Shown in pieces: positions 9,327-18,649 of a stretch of DNA of 64,000 nt. The notes under the pieces were generated by a model, which saw only the letters and a program-made list of their open reading frames with translations, was not told the origin of the DNA and ran no database searches. Made by a program: the position numbers and the translations under genes. How positions within the stretch are numbered: position 1 is the stretch's first letter; every line of letters starts with the position of its first letter. The stretch comes from Erwinia_E haradaeae_G (lineage in GTDB: Bacteria > Pseudomonadota > Gammaproteobacteria > Enterobacterales > Enterobacteriaceae): positions 620,001 through 684,000 of the forward strand of contig NZ_LR217720.1 of the NCBI RefSeq assembly GCF_900698955.1, in the 5' to 3' direction.

Positions 9327-10765
9327 TTTTTAAGAAACATGTCTAACATACTGTTATCACGACGTATTTTACTTAAAGTTAAATTCAGATAATTTAATTA
9401 TATTTGTATCTCTTACTAACATCGAATAATCATTCGATCATGATGTATTCTGATAATAAAATAGTTTTTCTCTTCTACCCTATATGTTAGACATGAAAAA
9501 TCATTCTTGCGCTTTAAATGACACTGTGATTTAATGAAAAAAGAAATACAATATGACGTGTAATAATATCTTCTAGTCTATTTGCACATATTATATAGAA
9601 CATTAATAGCAATTTTATTACTGCATAAATACGTGATCCCTTTTTACGATTTCATCGTAAAAATGCACATGCGCGGGTCTAGTATATATCTTTATAGCCA
9701 TAAAAAAAAAGCATTAAAAACATACCAAAAAGTATCTTACTATCAGATAGTATATCGCTTCTTGTCAAAAAGACAATACAGAATATTTAATCATCATGAT
9801 GCTCAAATGCTTATCACATATTTTATATATAATTCAGAACATATGAATATATAATCGTTTCTACAGGTTATTAATTAAATCAAACCAAAGTCTATTCTAA
9901 TGCTATGAGAACCAGATGAACCCTATACTTGAGCTACTGGTTATACTATCCTATAGATGATCTACTGTGTATTTTCATCCTGCGTTCCGATTATGAAATC
10001 TGCATATATAATATATATCTTGACACTAAGTGTCATAACGTCTGTCATTTTTTTAGAAGCTATAAGCATCACACTCTTAAGAAACAGAGCATCAGTCTAT
10101 TACAGAATAACATCATTATCTGCATAGTAAGTGATACTTATCAATATAAAACATTTCGCAAAGTACAAATGATCGCATACTATTATAATGGCACGCTTAC
10201 AATTATTTTTGATAGGTTAAAATCTCAATACACTACAATATCATTCTATTTTTTCTTAACAAAAACATCAATATAAAAATATAAACAACATTTTTAGTGG
10301 TGTTATGTATATTTAGTCATTTTAACAACCTTAAAATTCCAATTAATATATAATATGTAGTAAAATACTATATTTCTACAAATGATATAAGAAATAGAAT
10401 AGTCCTTTTCAAAAATGAAAATAAATAGAAGTAAATAAATTAACACTTTTAATTTTAAAGGAACATCACATACTAGGTTCTCTGATATTTAACATGAAGT
10501 TAGATATATGTGCCTAGTCACTTACTTAGTACAAGTTATACATAAATTTATCTTGATATCTAGTATCACACGCAAAGAATGTAATACACGATGTAAAAAA
10601 TATCATGGGTATATGATTACCATATAAGTAAACTTATTCTCTATCAGAGAAAATATATGCGCTTATACGACTAACATGAGCATGTATTACGATGTACTCT
10701 GTTTTTTAACAGTACAGACTTCCTATATTATAAGTGATATATATTATGTATTTTATATCATCGGA
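9327..10765. other. Non-coding desert between secA and epmB
   Basis: About 1.4 kb, extremely A+T-rich. E. coli has mutT and later yacG/zapD/coaE after secA; none is recognisable. Two plus-strand frames (9582-9854 and 9929-10276) are Tyr/Ile/His/Lys-rich, lack ribosome binding sites and resemble no family, so I read them as chance frames. Confidence 0.65.
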
Positions 10766-10789
10766 ATATTGTGAATCTTTTCACAATAT
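10766..10789 (-). terminator. Hairpin 3' of epmB
   Basis: A perfect 10-bp inverted repeat (ATATTGTGAA / TTCACAATAT) with a 4-nt loop starts about 25 nt past the epmB stop codon. There is no clear U-tract on the minus-strand side, so it may act as a weak terminator or a 3'-end-stabilising stem rather than a classical intrinsic terminator. Confidence 0.45.
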
Positions 10790-10814
10790 CTAGCTATACA
10801 TAGCTCTGCATTCA

Positions 10815-11873
10815 TCACTGAGCATTTTTCATATTTTCTTTATCTATAGAGAGACACATGTACAAATCTATCGATGTTTTACTTAACTCCCCAGAAATTT
10901 CTCGCACTAATTTTGGCACCATATAGCCCGAAACCATCGTAATAAAATCCCTGAATATAAAACGTGCCTGATCGTCGCTTATATAAAAATGCGCTGCTCC
11001 CTGCACTTTATCTAAGACATGTAAGTAATAAGGTAGAATACCAGCATCAAATAATGCATTACTTAATTCTGCAAGTGTAACAGCATTATCATTTATATGA
11101 CGCAACAGAACACTTTGATTTAATACGGTGACATCTGCGCACTTTAACATATATATCCGATGACGTAAATCTTCATTAATTTCCTGCATATGATTAATAT
11201 GTGTTACTATTAATACTTGTAATCGTGAAGACTTGAGACGTTGACAAAGTGTCTTGGTAATGCGTTGTGGAATTACGACAAGCAAACGACTATGTATCCG
11301 CAAACGCTTTAAATGTGGTATTTCTTCAAATTGTGAAAATAACCAGTCTAACTCGTAATCTGTAGCTAGTAATGGATCCCCTCCAGATAAAATAACCTCA
11401 TCTAGATGATTCTGTTGTTTGATATACTGTATAGCTTTCCGCCATGTTTGTTTATTTCCCTTGTGCTCTTGATACGGAAAGTGACGTCTAAAACAGTAAC
11501 GACAGTGAATTGCACAGTGGCCTTTTACTAAAAACAAAGCACGATTATGGTATTTATGGAGTATCCCAAAAAATGCACTTCTTTTTTCATGAAGTGGATC
11601 TAGCTCATAACCCGCTACATCAATAAATTCTTGTCGTGATATGAGCACTTGTAAAAGAAGGGGGTCTTGTGGATCACCTTTACGCATACGCGCAGCGAAG
11701 GAACGTGGCACACGAAGAGGAAACATATCTTTTGCAGAATGTTGTACAATCAGATCAGTATGGTGCGTTAGTTCTAAAAATGCCAATAATTCAGATAGGT
11801 TAGTAATGACATTCTTTAATTGACACCACCATTCCTCTTGTAAAGGACTCGGAAACATTGAGGTATTTTTCAT
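10815..11873 (-). CDS. epmB: EF-P (R)-beta-lysylation enzyme: lysine 2,3-aminomutase EpmB
   Basis: Radical-SAM, PLP-dependent aminomutase that converts L-lysine to (R)-beta-lysine for attachment to EF-P Lys34 by EpmA. It has 352 residues (E. coli 342). The iron-sulphur CxxxCxxC motif is at Cys120, Cys124, Cys127, followed by FRRHFPY. SGGDPLL (about 163-169) fits the SAM-binding region, and the PLP lysine is Lys332 in the GELSKT context. The stop is TGA. It is divergent from efp with 60 bp between starts, as in E. coli, so the modifying enzyme and its target share one short promoter region. EpmA is not in this window. Confidence 0.95.
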   Translation of the reverse strand: MKNTSMFPSPLQEEWWCQLKNVITNLSELLAFLELTHHTDLIVQHSAKDMFPLRVPRSFAARMRKGDPQDPLLLQVLISRQEFIDVAGYELDPLHEKRSAFFGILHKYHNRALFLVKGHCAIHCRYCFRRHFPYQEHKGNKQTWRKAIQYIKQQNHLDEVILSGGDPLLATDYELDWLFSQFEEIPHLKRLRIHSRLLVVIPQRITKTLCQRLKSSRLQVLIVTHINHMQEINEDLRHRIYMLKCADVTVLNQSVLLRHINDNAVTLAELSNALFDAGILPYYLHVLDKVQGAAHFYISDDQARFIFRDFITMVSGYMVPKLVREISGELSKTSIDLYMCLSIDKENMKNAQ

Positions 11874-11933
11874 ATGTAACCGAATATCTTAGTAACCAGC
11901 TTAATACCACTCATAAAATATAAAGGATCCTAT

Positions 11934-12500
11934 ATGACAGCTTATTCTAGTAGTGATTTCCGCTCTGGGCTGAAAATTATCTTCGAAGACGAACCATACG
12001 CTATTGAATCAAGTGAATTTGTTAAACCTGGAAAAGGTCAGGCTTTTGTTAGAGTGAAAATGCGTCGTTTATTAACTGGTAATCGTGTAGACAAGACATT
12101 TAAATCTACAGAGGTGGCTCAAAGTGCTCACATATATGATACAAACTTAAATTATCTGTATCATGATGGTAATTTTTTTTACTTTATGCATCCCAAGAGC
12201 TTTGAGCAATATTGTATTGACAAATCGACGGTAGGCGAAGCAGCGAAATGGCTCGTTAGCAACACTGAATGCATTGTCACCTTATGGAATAATAAACCTA
12301 TACAGGTCTTATCTCAAAATTTTGTAGAATTAGAAATTATCGATACTGATCCAGGTCTAAAAGGGGATACCACCGGTGGTAGCGGAAAATCAGCAATTCT
12401 TTCTACTGGTGCTTTTGTAAAAGTCCCATTATTTCTCCAGATTGGCGAATGGATTAAAATAGATACCCGCTCCGGTGAGTATATATCTCGTGTAAAATAA
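11934..12500 (+). CDS. efp: Elongation factor P
   Basis: Relieves ribosome stalling at polyproline stretches. It has 188 residues, the E. coli length. The modified lysine is present as Lys34 in FVKPGKGQAF, so it can still be a substrate of EpmB/EpmA. The C-terminal domain signature is conserved (VELEIIDTDPGLKGDT, then RSGEYISRVK at the end). AAGGA lies 7 nt before the ATG. It is divergent from epmB. A 9-bp hairpin begins at its stop codon. Confidence 0.97.
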   Translation: MTAYSSSDFRSGLKIIFEDEPYAIESSEFVKPGKGQAFVRVKMRRLLTGNRVDKTFKSTEVAQSAHIYDTNLNYLYHDGNFFYFMHPKSFEQYCIDKSTVGEAAKWLVSNTECIVTLWNNKPIQVLSQNFVELEIIDTDPGLKGDTTGGSGKSAILSTGAFVKVPLFLQIGEWIKIDTRSGEYISRVK

Positions 12501-12530
12501 AATCAGCCAATAACGCGTTAACTGATTTTA
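12498..12530 (+). terminator. Hairpin at the 3' end of efp
   Basis: TAAAATCAG, which includes the stop codon, pairs perfectly with CTGATTTTA at 12522-12530. The 15-nt loop itself contains the palindrome TAACGCGTTA. The right arm is T-rich, so this is a plausible efp terminator, although no long U-tract follows. Confidence 0.55.
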
Positions 12531-13564
12531 TCCTAACATAAATTACATACGATTCAATATAATATACCTATTGATATATCTAATACTTATTAGTGTGAGT
12601 AGTATTTACTTTTTCATTCAACAGGGTATGTAAAACACTACAACTAATAGTTATAATACTAATTAATACTGATATACTGGCTGTTTTGTGTTCTATTCCG
12701 TCAATACAATATACTGATACTATCATATTACATAATATCATAGATTATTAACAATAAGTAGTAAAATAATACCTCAATATATCAATCCTTCACCACCTTT
12801 TAGGGTGTATATGATCTAAAAAAGCTTTTTTATAATCTACAAAACTTTTCTTGAACACAAGAAAGAACTATTTCTTTATGACTTATAGTGCATACTGTAA
12901 TAAAATTATTTCATATAATCCTATAAGAATCATCTGTATGGATGAATACATCTTACTATGCTTTGTAGCAGATCCATTCGTCTATTCTTACCTGGCTGAT
13001 CTTTCATATAAAGAAATACTGACGATCTCTAATCCTAAATAAATGCTACACTTCGAATATAGTGCATCAGTAAAATCACTATAAATAAAAAGATACATCC
13101 GTAATAGATATCAACATAATGACATCATGTTTTTCTAGAACCCTATATGAGAAGTAATACATATTTAGTTTAAACAATAATGATAATTAATGAATAACAT
13201 TAATTCATGGCCAGTATCTGTGTATTTTTAAATAAACTATTATATAAACACATGATATATATCCTCTGTTATTCTAAAAAGTACGCATTTTAAATATTAT
13301 TTTTATTATTATATTTTATATCATAATGTAAATTTAGATTACTGTATTTTGCAACAACTCATAATACTAACGATCATTGCTCACTACAAATCATACATTA
13401 TATTTTCCTGAAAGATAGAAACATTATGTCTCTATAGACATAGATATCAATATTCGATGTAAAAAGATACACATGACTCATATATTTCATATGATCAATG
13501 ATACTATGTATCTTACTTATGATAAGCCAGATATATTTCTGAATAAAAGTGTATGGAGACATTC
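12531..13564. other. Non-coding gap upstream of rsxE
   Basis: About 1 kb between efp and rsxE. In E. coli, rsxA-B-C-D-G directly precede rsxE. That set needs several kb and cannot fit here, and no fragment of it is visible. A 63-codon frame at 12851-13042 has no ribosome binding site or recognisable similarity. Confidence 0.65.
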
Positions 13565-14203
13565 ATGAGCCAAGCGTATACTGTCATCCTTAAGGGACTG
13601 TGGAAAAATAACTCAGCACTAGTGCAACTCTTAGGTCTCTGTCCTTTATTAGCTGTTACTTCCAATGCTACTAATGCACTGGGTCTGGGTTTAGCTACTA
13701 CAATAGTGCTTATTGCTACCAACAGTGCTATATCCTTATCGAGACACTGGATTCCTTCTACAATTCGTATTCCAATTTATGTCATCATTATTTCCACGGT
13801 TGTCAGTTGTATAGAAATGTTAATTAATGCCTATGCTTATAGTTTATACCAATCATTAGGTATTTTTATTCCACTTATTGTGACGAATTGTATTGTAGTG
13901 GGTCGCGCAGAAGCTATAGCATCGAAACAAAATGTCTATTTATCAGCATTAGATGGGATGACCATTGGTCTTGGTGCCACAAGTGTGATGGTATTATTGG
14001 GCTCTATACGGGAAATTCTCGGTAATGGGACTATTTTTGATGGTGCAGATCAATTACTTGGATCGTGGGCTAAAATAATGCGAATACAAGTGATTCATTT
14101 AGATTGGCCTTTCTTATTAGCTATGCTACCTCCAGGTGCATTTATTGGTCTCGGTCTAATTCTTGCCTTCAAATACCTTATTGATCAAAAAACAAAACTA
14201 TAA
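13565..14203 (+). CDS. rsxE: Electron transport complex subunit RsxE/RnfE
   Basis: Integral inner-membrane subunit of the Rsx/Rnf complex, which transfers electrons to keep SoxR reduced (E. coli) or drives ion-coupled electron transfer. The frame opens at 13553, but the ATG at 13565 has GGAGA 5 nt upstream and gives MSQAYTVILKGLWKNNSALVQ, aligning with E. coli. It has 212 residues against 231; the missing part is the hydrophilic C-terminal tail. LLGLCPLLAVTSNATNALGLG, IPLIVTNCIVVGRAEA and LPPGAFIGLGLILA are typical. Several membrane segments are evident. The other five subunits are not next to it, so this may be an orphan; nth follows after 56 bp, as in E. coli. Confidence 0.94.
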   Translation: MSQAYTVILKGLWKNNSALVQLLGLCPLLAVTSNATNALGLGLATTIVLIATNSAISLSRHWIPSTIRIPIYVIIISTVVSCIEMLINAYAYSLYQSLGIFIPLIVTNCIVVGRAEAIASKQNVYLSALDGMTIGLGATSVMVLLGSIREILGNGTIFDGADQLLGSWAKIMRIQVIHLDWPFLLAMLPPGAFIGLGLILAFKYLIDQKTKL

Positions 14204-14259
14204 AAATATTTATAAAATATACGTATTCTATTTGCTTTATAAAAAATCACAGGTGTAGA

Positions 14260-14892
14260 ATGAATCGCAAAATACGAAAACAAATCCTAATTCGCTTGCA
14301 AAAAAACAACCCCCACCCTATGCCACAGCTAAATGGTACCTCACCATTTGAGATCCTTATTGCTACTGTACTCTCTGCACAGGCTACAGATGTTAGTGTA
14401 AATAAAGTTACTACTAGATTGTATCCATTAGCTAATACTGCTCCGATGCTACTAGAATTTGGCATAGAGAAACTTAAAGAGCAGATAAAGACGATTGGCC
14501 TATATAATATCAAAGCCAAAAATATTATTAATATCTGCCATATTTTATTAGAAAAACATGGCGGAGATGTGCCCGCTAATCTAGCAGCATTAGAAGATTT
14601 GCCGGGTGTTGGGCGTAAAACTGCGAATGTAGTATTAAATACTTGTTTTCACTGGCCAGTTATCGCTGTTGATAGGCATGTTTTTCGCGTGTGTAATCGT
14701 TCCCGTTTCGCAATAGGTAGAAACGTCACAGAAGTAGAAAATAAACTATTAAAATATGTACCAAAAAAATTTCAAATACACTGTCATCAGTGGTTTATTT
14801 TACATGGTCGTTACACGTGCTTATCACGCAAACCGCGATGTAAATCATGCCACATAGAAGATCTATGTGAATTTAAAAAAACGAATAGTTGA
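14260..14892 (+). CDS. nth: Endonuclease III (DNA glycosylase/AP lyase)
   Basis: Removes oxidised pyrimidines and cuts at abasic sites. It has 210 residues (E. coli 211). The helix-hairpin-helix LPGVGRKTANVV carries catalytic Lys120; catalytic Asp138 is in AVDRHVFRV. The residue after the aspartate is Arg (codon AGG) where the family has a near-invariant Thr (VDTH). The [4Fe-4S] ligands follow C-x6-C-x2-C-x5-C near the C-terminus. AGGTG lies shortly before the ATG. It is co-directional with rsxE. The stop is TGA. Two hairpins follow. Confidence 0.96.
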   Translation: MNRKIRKQILIRLQKNNPHPMPQLNGTSPFEILIATVLSAQATDVSVNKVTTRLYPLANTAPMLLEFGIEKLKEQIKTIGLYNIKAKNIINICHILLEKHGGDVPANLAALEDLPGVGRKTANVVLNTCFHWPVIAVDRHVFRVCNRSRFAIGRNVTEVENKLLKYVPKKFQIHCHQWFILHGRYTCLSRKPRCKSCHIEDLCEFKKTNS

Positions 14893-14915
14893 TATGAAAA
14901 ACACCGAAGTACATT

Positions 14916-14953
14916 GAATTAGTGCGCTAATTCTACATAGGATATCATCCTAT
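14916..14953 (+). terminator. Two adjacent hairpins 3' of nth
   Basis: First stem GAATTAG/CTAATTC (14916-14933, loop TGCG), then ATAGGAT/ATCCTAT (14937-14953, loop ATC). Both are perfect 7-bp stems, beginning 23 nt after the nth stop. No U-run follows, so they may be 3'-end structures or decayed terminators. Confidence 0.4.
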
Positions 14954-15483
14954 ATACAATTTGTATAACAAAGACGTAAACACTCGTTAATCTATAGTAG
15001 TCATAATAAGTCACTGAACATTAGTGAATGTAATAAATCTGCAATCAATAATGAAATTATACTAGATTCTCATCTGATGTCTTATAATTCTTGTATGAAT
15101 ACAAATCAACTTTATCGTGGTATATACTAATATTGATACCAATTTTTATGCATGGTATGCATATCCACTTTTCCAGCATGTATCAACAAATATGCATTTA
15201 CTAGTACATCATAATCTTCTAGTCCCATGAATAAATTGAAGCGAGGTGTTGAAAGTTAATATATCATATATATGAATAGCTATATTTTCAAAAGAAAAAA
15301 TAACGTTTATGATAAGAACACACTTGATTCGAATGCTATTCGGCTAAGACTCAATAATACGAGTAATCTATACTCACATGACAAAATTTTTACTGTGCAC
15401 TCTACAGGAACGATTCAAATCTTAACTTAGGTAAAAGCTACACACCGATAGCTTCGTAAAGTGGATAAAAACATATTTATCAT
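14954..15483. other. Non-coding gap between nth and tpiA
   Basis: About 0.5 kb of A+T-rich spacer between convergent genes. Beyond the hairpins flanking it I see no gene, RNA or repeat. Confidence 0.65.
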
Positions 15484-15499
15484 TGTTGTGATAACAACA
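15484..15499 (-). terminator. Small hairpin 3' of tpiA
   Basis: TGTTGT pairs with ACAACA around a GATA loop, 19 nt beyond the tpiA stop on the minus strand. The sequence after it on that strand is A/T-rich but without an uninterrupted U-tract. Tentative. Confidence 0.3.
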
Positions 15500-15518
15500 C
15501 GCCTTTCTTATACGGAAA

Positions 15519-16295
15519 TCAAAACATTTTGCTACTTTTTTGTTTTACCGCTAAGCGAATAATATCTATAAAAGACTCAGGATTCAAACAAGCGCTGCCC
15601 ACTAAAACACCATCAATATCAGGCTGTGCACATAATCCCATTATATTCTTGCTAGTTACGGATCCGCCATACTGTATCGTTACAAAAGAATCCTTTTTTG
15701 CATCTTTCTGCGCAATATAAGTACGAATAAATTCGTGTACTTCTTGAACTTTATCTGGATGTGCGGACTTTCCTGTTCCAATAGCCCATATCGGCTCATA
15801 AGCGATCACTACACCGTTAAAGGCTTCTGCGCCTTGTAAGGATAAAATTACATCAATTTGACGAGCGCATGCTTCCTTTGTTCTACCTTCTTGATGTTCA
15901 AGTTCTGTTTCACCAATGCATAGTACTGGTATAAGACCTTCTTTTTTTAATATATAAAATTTTCTTGCAATAACATAATCAGTTTCAGCATGCCAGAGAC
16001 GGCGTTCAGAGTGCCCAATAATAACATATTTAGCACCAATATCTTTTAGCATATTAGAGGAGACTTCTCCAGTAAACGCACCGGATATATGAAGATCCAC
16101 GTTTTGAGCGCATAATTCAATAGCACTATTGTAGATGGCTTGTTTTACCTGCCCAAGATATATCATTGGTGGGGCAATTACTACTTTACAGTTTTGAATA
16201 CTCCCAATGGATTGACGTAAGATGGAGACCATCGTACTGATAAAGTGTAGATTTCCGTTGAGCTTCCAATTACCAATGACTAATGGATGAATCAT
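15519..16295 (-). CDS. tpiA: Triosephosphate isomerase
   Basis: Interconverts dihydroxyacetone phosphate and glyceraldehyde 3-phosphate in glycolysis. The frame is open from 16379, but the ATG at 16295 has GGAGGA 8 nt upstream and gives MIHPLVIGNWKLNG, which aligns with the E. coli start. It has 258 residues (E. coli 255). Catalytic residues are Lys11 (GNWKLNG), the histidine in IIGHSERR (about 95) and the glutamate in AYEPIWAIGTGKSA (about 167). The phosphate-binding end VLVGSACL is present. The stop is TGA. It stands alone, with deserts on both sides. Confidence 0.97.
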   Translation of the reverse strand: MIHPLVIGNWKLNGNLHFISTMVSILRQSIGSIQNCKVVIAPPMIYLGQVKQAIYNSAIELCAQNVDLHISGAFTGEVSSNMLKDIGAKYVIIGHSERRLWHAETDYVIARKFYILKKEGLIPVLCIGETELEHQEGRTKEACARQIDVILSLQGAEAFNGVVIAYEPIWAIGTGKSAHPDKVQEVHEFIRTYIAQKDAKKDSFVTIQYGGSVTSKNIMGLCAQPDIDGVLVGSACLNPESFIDIIRLAVKQKSSKMF

Positions 16296-17539
16296 GCAAC
16301 TTGTCCTCCGTAGCGCAACTCTTGATATCCAACTTAACAGTCTATAATCCGTAAAAGCAATATTTACCGGTATACACACTTTGTCAATCTCTTTGAGAAA
16401 ATTTTATAAGCATTTATTGTAATATTATAGTAATAAAATTAAATGATATCTAAAATATTTTTTAAGCATCAAAACCCCGACAAGATATGCTAATATATTA
16501 GAAATAATACGCTGGTATACGAATAAATGGATGTATATATGACGATATGTTATTATATCACACATACATTATCGTAAAAATTAACCTTAATCCTCTTGAT
16601 GCACAAATACAATGAATATCATCATATGATGATGTCAATATCTTCAATAATATTTACTATAAATATTATGTCATCTTAATAAATAGTATCAAAATATAGA
16701 TCATTATCTATAACGTATTATTATGCGTTATGATAACCATTACCTGTATGGTTTACCAGATTACAAATATATATTGTACCTCATACCTTCATATAAAATA
16801 TAAAATGAATCACTAGGTGAATGATAGAAACTAGAATTCTGCACGCAATTATTTTATTTGAACTAAAAAAACTATTGCTACGATATTCTAATATAATAAA
16901 GGTGTGACATAAGTGGTATCCCGAGTGCAGCTAGGAGATGCAGATTATATTAACAAATACTGGAACCTTACGTGATAAACTTTAAGGAAAAAAATAAAAG
17001 AGTGGTATGAAGACCTATATAGCATTATTTATTTTGTAAAGATTCTTTTCGTAAGTAGAGTAGCCTTATACATAAAATAATATTTTACACACCTTTTTCT
17101 CTTTAATCCACGCCACCGCATTAGCACTCAAAAAATAAAAACATAAATTATCGTAAATACTATTCATACATGTTCTAATCACAATATCACGTGATGTGAT
17201 CTCTTCTTATATAATGATTATGCAATGAACTATCCAGCGCTTCTTCATATAATGTTTAGTTTGTGTAATCCCTAAAATACATACATAATACATAGATACA
17301 ACTAATTAAAAACATCTCAATCATCTCTCAAAAAAAAATGATTTTTCATAAGATTTTTGCCGAGCCACTCAATGTGTATTCAAAGAAAGAATATTTTTAG
17401 TACAAAAACCACCCCTATTATCACTTTATTCCACGAATATGGTGTTATAATTAAACACTATGTACTCTACAGTATTACTGAATACTACATTCTAATATTG
17501 GATTAGTCTCTTTCATTGATCTTACAAGATATCTATATT
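16296..17539. other. Non-coding gap between tpiA and prfB
   Basis: About 1.2 kb between divergent genes. E. coli has recJ directly upstream of prfB; no RecJ segment is visible. The sequence is A+T-rich, with many stops and no recognisable RNA gene. Confidence 0.65.
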
Positions 17540-18637
17540 ATGTGTGAAATACATGCAATTAAAAATCATATTCAGAACCTTATTCAACGTAACGCCATAC
17601 TGAAAAACACTTTACATTATACTGCGAAAACAGAACGCCTTCAAGAAATACATACAGAATTAGAGCGTTCTGATATCTGGAATCAACCAGATAGAGCTCA
17701 GGCTTTGGGAAAAGAACGTTCTTCATTATTATCAACCATTTCAACCTTACAACAAATACAACAAGAATTAGAAGAAATTTCTAGCTTATTTGTACTCACA
17801 CTAGAAACTCATGAACAAGAGCTTTATAATGACATGCTTACTGAACTAAATGCTCTAGATAAACAATTACGATTGCTTGAATTTCAGTGTATGTTTCAAG
17901 GAAAACACATGAATGCCTCCTGTTATATTGATATTCAAGCCGGTTCTGGCGGTATTGAAGCTCAAGACTGGGCGAGCATGTTACTACGTATGTATATACG
18001 ATCAGCTGAAGCAAAGGGTTTTCAAACAGAAATAATAGAAGAATCCCTTGGTGATATTGCTGGCACTAAATCGGCCACAATCAAAATTATTGGAAACTAC
18101 GCATATGGTTGGTTTAGAACTGAAAGTGGTATACATCGACTAGTGCGAAAAAGTCCATTTGATTCAGGCGGACGACGTCATACATCATTTAGTTCTGTGT
18201 TTATTTATCCGGACATCGATGAAAACATTGAACTACCCCTTAATCCAGCAGATTTACGTATTGATGTATATCGTTCTTCTGGTGCAGGTGGGCAGCATGT
18301 AAATAAAACTGAATCAGCGGTCCGAATTACTCACTTACCAACTAATATTGTCGTACAGTGTCAAAGTGACAGGTCTCAACACAAAAATAAAGATCAAGCG
18401 TTCAAACAACTACGGGCTAAATTGTATGAATATACAATACAAAAGAAAAAAATAGATCAAAAAACAATAGAAGAAAACAAATCTGAAATTACCTGGGGAC
18501 ATCAGATCCGTTCTTACGTACTCGATGACTCACGCATTAAAGATCTACGTACTAATATAGAAACACGCAATACCCAGGAGGTTTTAGACGGTTATTTAGA
18601 TCGTTTTATTGAAGCAAGCTTAAAAGCAGGGTTATAA
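17540..18637 (+). CDS. prfB: Peptide chain release factor 2, without programmed frameshift
   Basis: RF2 recognises UAA and UGA. Starting at the ATG at 17540 gives MCEIHAIKNHIQNL, aligning with E. coli, and exactly 365 residues. The stop-codon tripeptide SPF is at about 205-207 and the catalytic GGQ at about 250-252. In E. coli the gene is interrupted after codon 25 by an in-frame UGA in CUUUGAC, preceded by an AGGGGG. Here codons 24-27 read ACT TTA CAT TAT (17609-17620) in one continuous frame, one base shorter than the E. coli site and without the purine-rich stimulator. Autoregulation by frameshifting is therefore lost. LysS follows after 12 bp. Confidence 0.97.
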   Translation: MCEIHAIKNHIQNLIQRNAILKNTLHYTAKTERLQEIHTELERSDIWNQPDRAQALGKERSSLLSTISTLQQIQQELEEISSLFVLTLETHEQELYNDMLTELNALDKQLRLLEFQCMFQGKHMNASCYIDIQAGSGGIEAQDWASMLLRMYIRSAEAKGFQTEIIEESLGDIAGTKSATIKIIGNYAYGWFRTESGIHRLVRKSPFDSGGRRHTSFSSVFIYPDIDENIELPLNPADLRIDVYRSSGAGGQHVNKTESAVRITHLPTNIVVQCQSDRSQHKNKDQAFKQLRAKLYEYTIQKKKIDQKTIEENKSEITWGHQIRSYVLDDSRIKDLRTNIETRNTQEVLDGYLDRFIEASLKAGL

Positions 18638-18649
18638 TTAGGGGTACAC

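Noticed and set aside
9582..10276. Two plus-strand open frames (90 and 115 codons) after secA
   Set aside because: Ile/Tyr/Lys/His-rich, no Shine-Dalgarno, no family resemblance; expected by chance in A+T-rich spacer.
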